Part shown: one piece after another, positions 15,500 to 22,854 of the stretch
How positions within the stretch are numbered: position 1 is the first letter of the stretch
Layout: every line of letters begins with the position of its first letter
Assembly: GCA_004556165.1 (NCBI GenBank)
Contig: SFIR01000026.1
Span: 1 to 29,228, forward strand
DNA: 29,228 nt
Direction: 5' to 3'
Origin: Clostridiales bacterium
GTDB lineage: Bacteria > Bacillota > Clostridia > Christensenellales > CAG-138
Position numbers and translations under genes: made by a program
The notes under the pieces: generated by a model
What the model was told of the DNA's origin: nothing
The model's database searches: none
Seen by the model: the letters and a program-made list of their open reading frames with translations, nothing else

Positions 15500-16909
15500 T
15501 CAGTCCTCCGCCACTTCACGGATATGGTCTATCACCGTACCGTCACGGTAGATGACATCGGCAACTATCCTATCTCCGAACCTCGGCTTTTCGGGTACGC
15601 CAGATATGCTCTCGGCAAGCGCTTTGAGCTCGCGAATATCCATGACCTTTATGCCTGCGGAAACGAGCCTGTCATGAAGCTCCCGATCCTTGGGATTGAC
15701 CGCAACGCCCTTTTGGGTGACGAGCACATCAATGGTCGAGCCGGGGGTTGAGATGCAGGTGACGTGATCGGTGACGATGGGAAGCCTTGCACGGGAAAGC
15801 GGTGCGATTATCATTGCGAGCTTCGCGCCTGCTGCGGTATCGCTGTGTCCGCCGCTGCCGCCCATTATCCTGCCGTTTGAATCGGTATGCACATTGACAT
15901 TGAAATCGGTATCTATCTCGGTTGCGCCGAGAATGACGACATCGAGGCTGTCCACTGCCGAGCTCTTTGCTTCCGGCGAAGCATAGTGAGTGCCGGAAAT
16001 CTCCCTATGCTTGGGGTTATTCCTTATGGATTCGACCGCCTTGAGATCGAAGCATTGGACATCAAGGAGAGACTCGAAGCAGCCCTCGTTGAGCATATCG
16101 ACCATATAGCCCGTAATGCCGCCGAGACCGTAGCTGCCTCGGATATTCTCCTTGAGCATGACGTCCTTTAAGTACTTAGCCGCTGCCAGCGAAGCGCCGC
16201 CGGCACCGGTCTGGAAAGAAAAACCGTCCTTCAAAAGCCCCGAAGCCTTTATGACATCGACCGCCGTCATCGCCATGGAAAGCCCAATCGGGTCACGGGT
16301 TATCTTGGTGGTGCCGGAAACGATGCCCTTCGGATCGCCGATTGAATCGACAAGTACGACCTGATCGACATCCGTCTCGGGTATCGACCAATCAATGAGG
16401 GGGTATGGGACGAGTTCATCGGTTATTACAACGGTATGCCTTGCGTTCCTTGCATCGGGGATGGCATAGCCGAGCGAACCGCAGGCGGATTTGCCGCGCT
16501 TGCCCGTGCAGTTGCCCATTGGGTCGCTCGCAGGAGCGGCGATAAAGGCAACATCAATCGGGGTTTTTCCGTTCTCGATATCGCAGGGCCTGCCGCCGTG
16601 GGTGCGGAACTGTACGGGGCTGTTCATGCCGCCTGCGGAGATGAATCTGCCGAGCTCGCCGGACATATAGTCGGTGAGGATGGACTTGACCGTACCGTTT
16701 TTTATATGCTCCTTCATGGGGCGATGGGTATCGAAGAGGGAGCTTGCATTGACGGTCAGATCGCGTATGCCGAGCTCGCTTATGGCTTCCATAACCATAT
16801 TGAGCACATAATCGCCGTTGCGGAGGTGATGGTGGAAGGATACGGTCATACCGTCGCGCAGACCGGAATTTATAACGGCTTCTTTTATCGAGGATGTGAG
16901 CTTATTCAT
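15500..16909 (-). CDS. citF: Citrate lyase alpha subunit (CoA-/ACP-transferase) or citramalate lyase equivalent
   Basis: 469 residues, about 10% shorter than the enterobacterial protein but complete. Typical CitF blocks are GMTVSFHHHLRNGDYVLN, FIAAPASDPMGNCTG, YGLGGITGYMVDML, ATEIDTDFNVNVHTDSNG, IMGGSGGHSDTAAGAKL and STPGSTIDVLVTQKGVAVNP. CitF swaps the acetyl group on the acyl carrier subunit for citrate (or citramalate) before CitE cleaves it. Its ATG directly follows the citE stop (TAAATG), with GGAGGT inside the end of citE. No gene for the acyl carrier subunit CitD or for its maturation (citC, citX, citG) is present here. Confidence 0.93.
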   Translation of the reverse strand: MNKLTSSIKEAVINSGLRDGMTVSFHHHLRNGDYVLNMVMEAISELGIRDLTVNASSLFDTHRPMKEHIKNGTVKSILTDYMSGELGRFISAGGMNSPVQFRTHGGRPCDIENGKTPIDVAFIAAPASDPMGNCTGKRGKSACGSLGYAIPDARNARHTVVITDELVPYPLIDWSIPETDVDQVVLVDSIGDPKGIVSGTTKITRDPIGLSMAMTAVDVIKASGLLKDGFSFQTGAGGASLAAAKYLKDVMLKENIRGSYGLGGITGYMVDMLNEGCFESLLDVQCFDLKAVESIRNNPKHREISGTHYASPEAKSSAVDSLDVVILGATEIDTDFNVNVHTDSNGRIMGGSGGHSDTAAGAKLAMIIAPLSRARLPIVTDHVTCISTPGSTIDVLVTQKGVAVNPKDRELHDRLVSAGIKVMDIRELKALAESISGVPEKPRFGDRIVADVIYRDGTVIDHIREVAED

Positions 16910-17782
16910 TTATTCGACCTCCAATCCGAGCTGTTTGGCGGCTTCAAGGGTCTGCCTTGCACGCTCCACGATGGGTTTATCTATCATCTTGCCGCGGAGG
17001 GATACCGCGCCCTTGCCCTGCTCCTTGCCGAGGCGGATGGCTTCAAAGACATCCTGTGCGTACCGAATATCCTTGAGCGAGGGGCTGAATACCTCGTTTA
17101 TCGCCCTGACATGACGGGGCGCGATGGCGGCCTTTCCGGAGAAACCGAGGCTCTTTGCGTACTCGGCATCGGCGATTATGCCCTCATCATCGTTTACATC
17201 GGTGAAGGGGGTATCGTATACTTCAATCCCGGCAGCCCTCGCCGCGCACACAAGACGGGTACGGGCATAGTTTATCTCGTTGCCCGATTTCGTCCTCTTG
17301 CACCTGAGGTCGGCCGTCAGGTCCTCGCCGCCGAGGAAGAGCGCCGCAACGCGCTTCGATGCGGTCGCAATATTGAAGGCATTCTCGACTCCGAGAGCCG
17401 TTTCGATAAGGGGGATAAGCTTTACTCCGCCCTTATCCATGCCGCATTTCTCCTCTATCCCGGTGATATAGGCATCAATCTTCTTTATATCCTCCGCGCA
17501 GCCCGATTTCGGGGGCATGATGAAATCGGGTTTAAGGGGAATAATGGCTTCGAGGTCATCACGCCAATACTCCGTATCTATTGAGTTGATGCGGACGGTT
17601 ATCTCAACGCCTCTGAAGCCCATATTCTTCATTGCGGAACGGACGAGCAGCCTTGCGGAATCCTTCTCATCCGGGGATACCGCATCCTCCAGATCGAGGA
17701 TGATGCAGTCCGCACCGAGCGCATCGCCGTTTATTATCATATTGGGAGTGTTGCCCGGAAGGAACAACATGCTTCTTCTCAT
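16910..17782 (-). CDS. citE: Citrate lyase beta subunit (citryl-/citramalyl-ACP lyase)
   Basis: 290 residues from ATG 17782, which has AGAAGG 10 bp upstream; a GTG nine codons further upstream is less likely. TIM-barrel lyase marks are LFLPGNTPNMI, DCIILDLEDAVSPDEKD (Mg-binding acidic residues), VRINSIDTEYWRDDL, MPPKSG, PLIETALGVENAF, FLGGEDLTADL and YDTPFTDVNDDEG. It cleaves the acyl-carrier-bound citrate into oxaloacetate and acetyl-ACP, or citramalate into pyruvate and acetyl-ACP. It is the first gene of the four-gene operon. No acyl carrier gene fits in the 190 bp before the rpsB promoter. Confidence 0.93.
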   Translation of the reverse strand: MRRSMLFLPGNTPNMIINGDALGADCIILDLEDAVSPDEKDSARLLVRSAMKNMGFRGVEITVRINSIDTEYWRDDLEAIIPLKPDFIMPPKSGCAEDIKKIDAYITGIEEKCGMDKGGVKLIPLIETALGVENAFNIATASKRVAALFLGGEDLTADLRCKRTKSGNEINYARTRLVCAARAAGIEVYDTPFTDVNDDEGIIADAEYAKSLGFSGKAAIAPRHVRAINEVFSPSLKDIRYAQDVFEAIRLGKEQGKGAVSLRGKMIDKPIVERARQTLEAAKQLGLEVE

Positions 17783-17971
17783 ACTGAAAATACCTTCTTT
17801 CAAATTCACGGCTTGGCCGTTTTTAGGCTTCGCCGCAGACTTATATTAAATTATACCCCGATTTTCCGCCTATTTCAATAACGATTTTGTGTTTATGCAA
17901 GCTCCTCAGCCCGAAGAACCGATCCCGGCGGCGCTTCAGCAAAATATAATCGTTTTTCGTGCAAAAAATGC

Positions 17972-18000
17972 TTGCAATCGCGGAATAATTATGGTATGCT
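17972..18000 (+). promoter_or_regulatory. Promoter of rpsB-tsf
   Basis: TTGCAA (17972-17977), 17-bp spacer, TATGCT (17995-18000). The predicted start near 18007 leaves a leader of about 110 nt, long for a gene with a good ribosome site. Confidence 0.7.
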
Positions 18001-18006
18001 GTGTCG

Positions 18007-18116
18007 GTATGAAATAACTCACCCGTGCGGATTTCGCGGGCATTGTCGGATCAATGGGTTCGATTCCCTCGGAAGATGATGCACGGGGCGGAAATAAAAA
18101 TAGGAGGTTTTTTTGC
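18007..18116 (+). promoter_or_regulatory. Structured 5' leader of rpsB, candidate S2 autoregulatory element
   Basis: A 7-bp perfect helix closes the leader: CCCGTGC (18022-18028) with GCACGGG (18081-18087). Inside are two competing hairpins: CATTG/CAATG (18041-18056) and GGGTTCGATTCCC (18056-18068), the latter resembling a tRNA T-arm. AGGAGGT follows the closed structure. Ribosomal protein operons are commonly controlled by such leaders; binding by S2 is inference. The T-arm-like piece is not part of a tRNA gene. Confidence 0.5.
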
Positions 18117-18872
18117 ATGTCAGTTATTTCTATGAAGCAGCTGCTCGAAGCAGGCGTACATTTCGGTCATCAGACCCGTCGTTGGAACCCGAAGATGAGG
18201 GAATATATCTTCACCGAGCGCAACGGCATCTACATCATCGATCTTCAGAAAACCGTAAAAAAGATTGACGAAGCTTATGCTTTCGTTCGCGATATCGCAG
18301 CGAATGACGGCACCGTTCTTTTCGTCGGCACTAAGAAGCAGGCTCAGGAGAGCATCGAGCAGGAAGCAAAGCGCTGCGAGATGTTCTATGTCAACCAGCG
18401 TTGGCTCGGCGGTCTTCTCACCAATTTCAAGACCATTCAGACCCGTATCGCAAAGCTCAACCAGATCAACAAGATGGAGGCTGACGGCGATTTCGACCTT
18501 CTTCCCAAGAAGGAAGTTGTCCAGCTTTGCGCTCTTCGCGAGAAGCTCATGAAGAACCTCAGCGGCATCAAGGATATGAAGAAGCTCCCCAGCTGCATGT
18601 TCGTTGTCGATCCCCGCAAGGAGCACATCGCCGTTCTCGAAGCACGCAACCTCGGCATCCCCGTTGTTGCTATCGTCGATACCAACTGCGATCCCGATGA
18701 CGCCGATTACGTCATCCCCGGCAATGACGACGCTATCCGCGCTGTCAAGCTCATCGCTTCCAAGATCGCCGACGCAGTCCTCGAAGGCAAGCAGGGCGTT
18801 CAGATGACCGATGCTTCCGTTGATGCTTCCATGCCCGCAGCGGAAGAAGCAGAGGAAGTTGACAACTTCTAA
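18117..18872 (+). CDS. rpsB: 30S ribosomal protein S2
   Basis: 251 residues from ATG 18117, with AGGAGGT 8 bp upstream; the frame stays open further upstream through the leader but lacks a ribosome site there. Conserved S2 blocks are MKQLLEAGVHFGHQTRRWNPKM, split as MKQLLEAGVHFGHQTR and RWNPKM, then IYIIDLQKT, VLFVGTKKQAQE, RWLGGLLTNFKTI, VVDPRKEHIAVLEARNLGIP and VDTNCDPDDADYVIPGNDDA. The acidic tail EEAEEVDNF is common in Clostridia. Codon use is strongly biased, as expected for high expression. tsf follows at 32 bp, the usual rpsB-tsf operon. Confidence 0.98.
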   Translation: MSVISMKQLLEAGVHFGHQTRRWNPKMREYIFTERNGIYIIDLQKTVKKIDEAYAFVRDIAANDGTVLFVGTKKQAQESIEQEAKRCEMFYVNQRWLGGLLTNFKTIQTRIAKLNQINKMEADGDFDLLPKKEVVQLCALREKLMKNLSGIKDMKKLPSCMFVVDPRKEHIAVLEARNLGIPVVAIVDTNCDPDDADYVIPGNDDAIRAVKLIASKIADAVLEGKQGVQMTDASVDASMPAAEEAEEVDNF

Positions 18873-18904
18873 TTCAAGGATTCAATAAATCGGAGGATAT
18901 TATA

Positions 18905-19792
18905 ATGGAATTCACCGCAAAAGACGTAATGAAGCTTCGCGAGATGTCCGGTGCAGGCATGATGGACTGCAAAAAGGCTCTCAAGGAAAGCGACGGCGAT
19001 ATGGATAAGGCAATGGATTATCTTCGTGAGAAGAGCCTTGCGGCATCCGCAAAGAAAGCATCCCGTATTGCAGCAGAGGGCATCGTAGATTGCTTTGTCT
19101 GCGAGAAGTGCGGCGTTGGCGTCATCATCGAGGTCAACTGCGAGACCGACTTCGTTGCAAAGACCGACGATTTCAAAAACCTCGTCCGTTCCCTTGCAAA
19201 GCAGGTTGCAAAGTTCAATCCCGCATCCGTTGAAGAGATGATGGCTCAGCCCTATATCGAGGATGAGAATATGACCGTTGACGCTGCTGTTAATGCCGCA
19301 GTCGCCAAGATCGGTGAGAAGATCTCCATCCGCCGTTTCAACCGCGTTGAGGGTATTGTTGATACCTATGTCCACCTCGGCGGCAAGATCGGCGTTCTGC
19401 TCCAGATCAGCAATAAGGATTATCCCGAAGCAGCACATGATGTTGCAATGCAGATCGCAGCGGCAAGCCCCAACTGCATCAGCAAGGCTGACTGCAACCA
19501 GGAGGATGTCGAGCACGAGCGCAGGATCCTCATTGAGCAGGCTAAGAACGAGCCCAAGCCCAAGCCCCAGGCTATCATCGAGAAGATGGTCGAAGGCCGT
19601 ATCGAGAAGTACTATAAGGAAGTCTGCCTCCTCGAGCAGCCCTTCGTAAAGAATCAGGATGAGAGCGTCGGCCAGATGATCAACGGCAGGTTCGAGGTCA
19701 TCTCCTTCACCCGCTACACAATGGGCGAGGGCCTTGAGAAGCGTCAGGACAACTTTGCCGATGAAGTTATGGCTCAGACCAAGAAGGCATAA
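18905..19792 (+). CDS. tsf: Translation elongation factor Ts
   Basis: 295 residues. EF-Ts is the nucleotide exchange factor for EF-Tu. It begins with the UBA-like domain VMKLREMSGAGMMDCKKAL, then EVNCETDFVAKTDDF, the part that inserts into EF-Tu, and the C-terminal dimer-like core ending FEVISFTRYTMGEGLEKRQDNF. It has an unusually Cys-containing loop (DCFVCEKCGVG, about 62-72), where relatives normally have Tyr/His-rich sequence; three Cys in 7 residues could bind metal, but this is speculative. The start follows CGGAGG, and a strong terminator ends the operon. Confidence 0.97.
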   Translation: MEFTAKDVMKLREMSGAGMMDCKKALKESDGDMDKAMDYLREKSLAASAKKASRIAAEGIVDCFVCEKCGVGVIIEVNCETDFVAKTDDFKNLVRSLAKQVAKFNPASVEEMMAQPYIEDENMTVDAAVNAAVAKIGEKISIRRFNRVEGIVDTYVHLGGKIGVLLQISNKDYPEAAHDVAMQIAAASPNCISKADCNQEDVEHERRILIEQAKNEPKPKPQAIIEKMVEGRIEKYYKEVCLLEQPFVKNQDESVGQMINGRFEVISFTRYTMGEGLEKRQDNFADEVMAQTKKA

Positions 19793-19812
19793 GATAATAA
19801 GAATTCTGTCAC

Positions 19813-19844
19813 AAGGGCGGAGGAAATATCCTCAGCCCTTTTTT
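19813..19844 (+). terminator. Rho-independent terminator of rpsB-tsf
   Basis: AAGGGC(g)GAGGA pairs with TCCTC(a)GCCCTT around AATA, followed by TTTT. Confidence 0.9.
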
Positions 19845-19921
19845 GATTTGAAATTTCAATAAATTATATTTTACCTTCAGGACTATATCTTGTGTTCGTT
19901 TTGAATATCGAGCACAATTCA

Positions 19922-19976
19922 TGTGGAAAACTTGCTTGCATAAATGGGCGAAAATTGATATAATACTTGTCCACCC
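19922..19976 (+). promoter_or_regulatory. dnaA promoter flanked by DnaA-box-like sequences
   Basis: TTGCAT (19936-19941), 17 bp, then perfect TATAAT (19959-19964); predicted start near 19971. TGTGGAAAA (19922-19930, reverse of TTTTCCACA, one mismatch to the consensus) lies just upstream of the -35, and TTGTCCACC (19968-19976, two mismatches) covers the start. Binding there would repress dnaA, the usual self-control. Confidence 0.65.
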
Positions 19977-20052
19977 TTTTTGACGCCTGCCGATTTTTAA
20001 TTACGACCCGTCGGAACCGTGAGATTCATCAATGCCAGCCGGAGGTACTAAC

Positions 20053-21408
20053 TTGCAACCTGCATCAGTGATATGGGAAAAATCTCTCACCATTCTAAAG
20101 GAAGAGATGTCCGACGCAAGCTACCGCAATTTCATACAGGGCCTGATTCCGCTCGGCATTGATGACGGAAACGTATTCATGCTGTCCCTTCCCCGGGAAA
20201 AGAATGCTTACGGCTATTCAAACGAGCTTCAGCTCACCTCGCTCCGGCATGTCTATATGGAGACCATCGCGCGCATAGTATCGAACGTGGCAGGGACTGA
20301 GCTAACAGTTAGGTTCAATGAACCCACCGCCGATGAGATTGAAATGCCCCCGATGCCCGATGGCTACTGCGAATGTCCCTCGCTCATAAGGCGCTACACC
20401 TTCGATAACTTTGTTATGGGTGAATCGAATCGTTTTGCTTACGCAGGCGCAATGGCTGTTGCCAAAGCTCCTGCCGTTGCCTATAACCCCCTCTATATCC
20501 ACGGCGGCGTGGGCCTCGGAAAGACCCATCTCATCCATGCTATCGGGAATTACATCCACGCAAGCAATCCCTGCGCAAAAATCCTCTACGTTCCGAGCGA
20601 GACCTTCATCACCGATGTTATCACCAGCATCGGCAGCAACACCCGTGAGCAGCTCCGGGATAAATACCGCACGCTCGACGTGCTCATAATCGATGATATT
20701 CAGTTCATCGGCGGCAAGCAATCGACCGAGACCGAATTTTTTAACGTCTTTAATGCGCTTCACAACGCAAACAAGCAGATAATCATCACCTCTGATACCG
20801 CGCCCTCCGCAATACCCCTCCTCTCCGAAAGGCTCAAGACCCGTTTCGGCTGCGGACTCGTTGCGGATATTCAGGAGCCGGACTTTGAAACGAGGGTCGC
20901 AATCCTCAACAGCCGTATCCAGCAGGACAGCCTTGATGTCGATGAAGAGGTCATAAAGCTCGTTGCCGAGCATGTTACCGGAAATGTCAGGAGCCTTGAG
21001 GGCTGCCTCAACAGCATCGTTGCCTACGCCGATTTCACGAATAAACCCATCACAACCGAGCTTGCCCGAAATGTCCTCAAGGATTTCGTGGGCAAGGACG
21101 GCAGCAAGCGCCCCGTGACGCTCGAGCTCATCCGCCAGGTCATCTGCGATTACTATGATGTAACCGTTGAAGAGCTTGAATCCGAACGCAGGGACCAGCG
21201 CATCGCCCGTCCGCGCCAGATTGCGATGTACCTCTCGCGCAGCATGCTCGGGCTTTCGAACCCTGCCATCGGTGAATTCTACGGCAACCGCCATTATTCC
21301 ACCGTCATGCATGCCTGCGACCAGATCGAGAAGAAGCTCAAGAGCGACAGCGCGCTCAAGAGCAATATCGACGATCTCATAGATACCATCAATAATAACA
21401 AGAACTGA
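20053..21408 (+). CDS. dnaA: Chromosomal replication initiator DnaA
   Basis: 451 residues from a TTG start at 20053, chosen because GGAGGT lies 6 bp upstream and the product then begins MQPASVIWEKSLTILKEEMS-like sequence as in other DnaA proteins. An upstream in-frame ATG (20032) lacks a ribosome site. The AAA+ domain has Walker A GGVGLGKTH and Walker B VLIIDDIQF, then FFNVFNALHNANKQIIITSD. Domain IV has ERRDQRIARPRQIAMYLSR, and the signature helix reads GNRHYSTVMHAC, where E. coli and Bacillus have GGRDHTTV(L/I)HA. The Asp and His that contact DnaA-box bases are thus replaced by His and Tyr. DnaA melts the origin and loads helicase. pyrR, not dnaN, follows at 26 bp. Confidence 0.96.
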   Translation: MQPASVIWEKSLTILKEEMSDASYRNFIQGLIPLGIDDGNVFMLSLPREKNAYGYSNELQLTSLRHVYMETIARIVSNVAGTELTVRFNEPTADEIEMPPMPDGYCECPSLIRRYTFDNFVMGESNRFAYAGAMAVAKAPAVAYNPLYIHGGVGLGKTHLIHAIGNYIHASNPCAKILYVPSETFITDVITSIGSNTREQLRDKYRTLDVLIIDDIQFIGGKQSTETEFFNVFNALHNANKQIIITSDTAPSAIPLLSERLKTRFGCGLVADIQEPDFETRVAILNSRIQQDSLDVDEEVIKLVAEHVTGNVRSLEGCLNSIVAYADFTNKPITTELARNVLKDFVGKDGSKRPVTLELIRQVICDYYDVTVEELESERRDQRIARPRQIAMYLSRSMLGLSNPAIGEFYGNRHYSTVMHACDQIEKKLKSDSALKSNIDDLIDTINNNKN

Positions 21409-21434
21409 CCGTCATCCCTCCGCAGGAGGCAGCA

Positions 21435-21971
21435 ATGGATTTCAAAGCCACTATCCTCAATGAAGCCGACATCAACCGCACGCTCGTGCGCATGTCGCAT
21501 CAGATAATTGAACGCAATCACGGCACCGATGGCCTGTGTCTGATCGGTATCCGTACCCGCGGCCTTCCGCTCGCCGAGCGCATTGCCGTCAACATCGAGA
21601 GGATCTGCGGCGAAAGGGTTCCGGTGGGGGAGATTGATATAACCCTCTATCGTGACGATCTGACCGAGACCGCCGCTGTGCCCGTGATTAAGGAAAGCAG
21701 CATCCCCTTCTCCGTCGTCAATAAGACCGTTGTGCTCGTCGATGACGTCATCTTCACCTGCCGCACCGCAAGGGCAGCGCTCGACGCGGTGATGGAGCTT
21801 GGCAGGCCCTCGCGCGTTCAGCTTGCCGTGCTCATCGACAGGGGGCATTCCGAGCTTCCGATAAAGCCCGATTTCGTCGGTAAAAATATCCCAACCTCGC
21901 TCAGCGAAGTCATTTTCGTCAAGCTCACCGAGACGGACGGCGAGAATTCCGTGGATATCTATACGAAATGA
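21435..21971 (+). CDS. pyrR: PyrR: pyr operon attenuation protein / uracil phosphoribosyltransferase
   Basis: 178 residues, the normal length. PyrR binds pyr mRNA leaders in response to UMP and has weak uracil phosphoribosyltransferase activity. Family blocks are GIRTRGLPLAERIA, EIDITLYRDDL, the PRPP loop VVLVDDVIFTCRTARAAL, QLAVLIDRGHSELPI and FVGKNIPTSLSE. In the PRPP loop the usual TGRT is TCRT, a Gly-to-Cys change that may weaken PRPP binding. AGGAGG precedes the ATG. No pyr biosynthesis genes or obvious PyrR-binding leader lie nearby, so it would act at distant targets. Transcription with dnaA is likely because only 26 bp separate them. Confidence 0.93.
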   Translation: MDFKATILNEADINRTLVRMSHQIIERNHGTDGLCLIGIRTRGLPLAERIAVNIERICGERVPVGEIDITLYRDDLTETAAVPVIKESSIPFSVVNKTVVLVDDVIFTCRTARAALDAVMELGRPSRVQLAVLIDRGHSELPIKPDFVGKNIPTSLSEVIFVKLTETDGENSVDIYTK

Positions 21972-22033
21972 TTTTTACCCCCATTCCCCGGCATATCGTG
22001 CCGTCAGGTGACAAAATCTGCGGTTTTCGGCTC

Positions 22034-22062
22034 TTGACAAAAGAGCCGGGATTGGTTACAAT
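22034..22062 (+). promoter_or_regulatory. Consensus sigma-A promoter of tRNA-Gly, with the -35 inside a palindrome
   Basis: TTGACA (22034-22039), 17 bp, TACAAT (22057-22062). The -35 sits in the middle of CGGCTCTT-GACAA-AAGAGCCG (about 22029-22049), which could be an operator or a pyrR terminator lacking a T-run. Confidence 0.85.
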
Positions 22063-22095
22063 TCATTATGCGGTATAGGTAATGTCGCAGCATAC

Positions 22096-22169
22096 GCGGG
22101 TGTAGCTCAATGGCAGAGCTCCGGCTTCCCAAGCCGATCACGTGGGTTCGATTCCCATCACCCGCTCCA
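22096..22169 (+). tRNA. tRNA-Gly (CCC)
   Basis: 74 nt including encoded CCA. The acceptor stem is GCGGGTG with CACCCGC and the discriminator is T. The D-arm is GCTC...GAGC. The anticodon loop is TTCCCAA (anticodon CCC) and the T-arm is GTGGG-TTCGATT-CCCAT. Confidence 0.95.
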
Positions 22170-22172
22170 CGT

Positions 22173-22301
22173 CGGAGCAAGCTCTATATCGCTTGCTCCG
22201 CTTTTTTGCAAAAATCGGAGCTCACTCATGCCGCTGCTCCTCCTTTCCGCAAAAAGTCTCGCTCCGCTCGCCTGGCGGTTCGCTGTCGCTGACAACTTTT
22301 T
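22173..22301. repeat. Structured repeat, copy A (its first hairpin ends the tRNA-Gly transcript)
   Basis: It begins CGGAGCAAGC-tctatatc-GCTTGCTCCG followed by CTTTTTT (22173-22207), a clear terminator for the tRNA. It continues with GCAAAAATCGGAGCTCACTC, GCTGCTCCTCCTTTCCGC and ends GACAACTTTTT. Compared with copies B and C it lacks about 22 bp in the middle (the GCTCGGTTGTAAACGCCCTC part). Confidence 0.85.
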
Positions 22302-22362
22302 GCGGGCTTATGCTGCTATCAATATTTCATACGGTATCTTTTCCGCCGCCCATTGACACATA

Positions 22363-22483
22363 GGAGCAAGCTCTATATCGCTTGCTCATGCCGCTGCTCC
22401 TCCTTTCCGCAAAAAGTCTCGCTCCGCTCGCCTGCTCGGTTGTAAACGCCCTCGCAACGGTTCGCTGTCGCTGACAACTTTTT
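22363..22483. repeat. Structured repeat, copy B
   Basis: Same unit as copy A, preceded by ACACATAG. The GGAGCAAGC/GCTTGCTC hairpin is kept, but the next 29 bp (T-run and GGAGCTCACTC part) are missing, apparently lost between short CTC matches. It contains the GCTCGGTTGTAAACGCCCTC segment and ends GACAACTTTTT. Confidence 0.85.
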
Positions 22484-22490
22484 ACACATA

Positions 22491-22640
22491 GTAGCAAGCT
22501 CTATATCGCTTGCTCCGCTTTTTTGCAAAAATCGGAGCTCACTCATGCCGCTACTCCTCCTTTCCGCAAAAAGTCTCGCTCCGCTCGCCTGCTCGGTTGT
22601 AAACGCCCTCGCCGCGGTTCGCTGTCGCTGATAAGTTTTT
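22491..22640. repeat. Structured repeat, copy C (most complete)
   Basis: 150 bp, also preceded by ACACATAG; it holds every segment found in A and B and ends GATAAGTTTTT. On the minus strand each copy has AAAGGAGGAG about 9 bases before ATG; in copies A and C this opens MSELRFLQKSGASDIEL. That frame is open in other phases too, so coding is doubtful. Confidence 0.85.
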
Positions 22641-22854
22641 GTGCTCATCCTCCTAACAATTCTCATCCGACGCTTTTTTCTCCGTCGGTAAAGCAATCTT
22701 GGCTGTGTTTTCCTATCAAAACCCGTTACTGCGAAAAAGGATGAATACCGCTTTTAGGTGCGAAGCATGCTTTGCGGCGAAATATCGGCTTTGCGGATGA
22801 AAGATTATTTCTATTTTGGGAAATATATACTGTTCGGGCTTCCGTTTTCAAGCG

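Noticed and set aside
16436..17584. Plus-strand open frame of 382 codons
   Set aside because: It is fully antisense to citE and citF, which have strong family motifs; it has no recognisable domains.
18040..18075. tRNA gene or fragment in the rpsB leader
   Set aside because: Only the TTCGATT loop with three G-C pairs is tRNA-like; there are no acceptor, D or anticodon arms.
20302..21312. Minus-strand open frame of 336 codons
   Set aside because: Antisense to dnaA, with no supporting start signal or motif.
22173..22640. CRISPR array
   Set aside because: The units are 120-150 bp long, imperfect, only three in number and not separated by unique spacers of constant length; there are no cas genes.
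22373..22696. Minus-strand coding gene spanning repeats B and C (107 codons)
   Set aside because: The same repeat DNA is read in two different frames within one open frame, so the openness reflects composition rather than a conserved protein.
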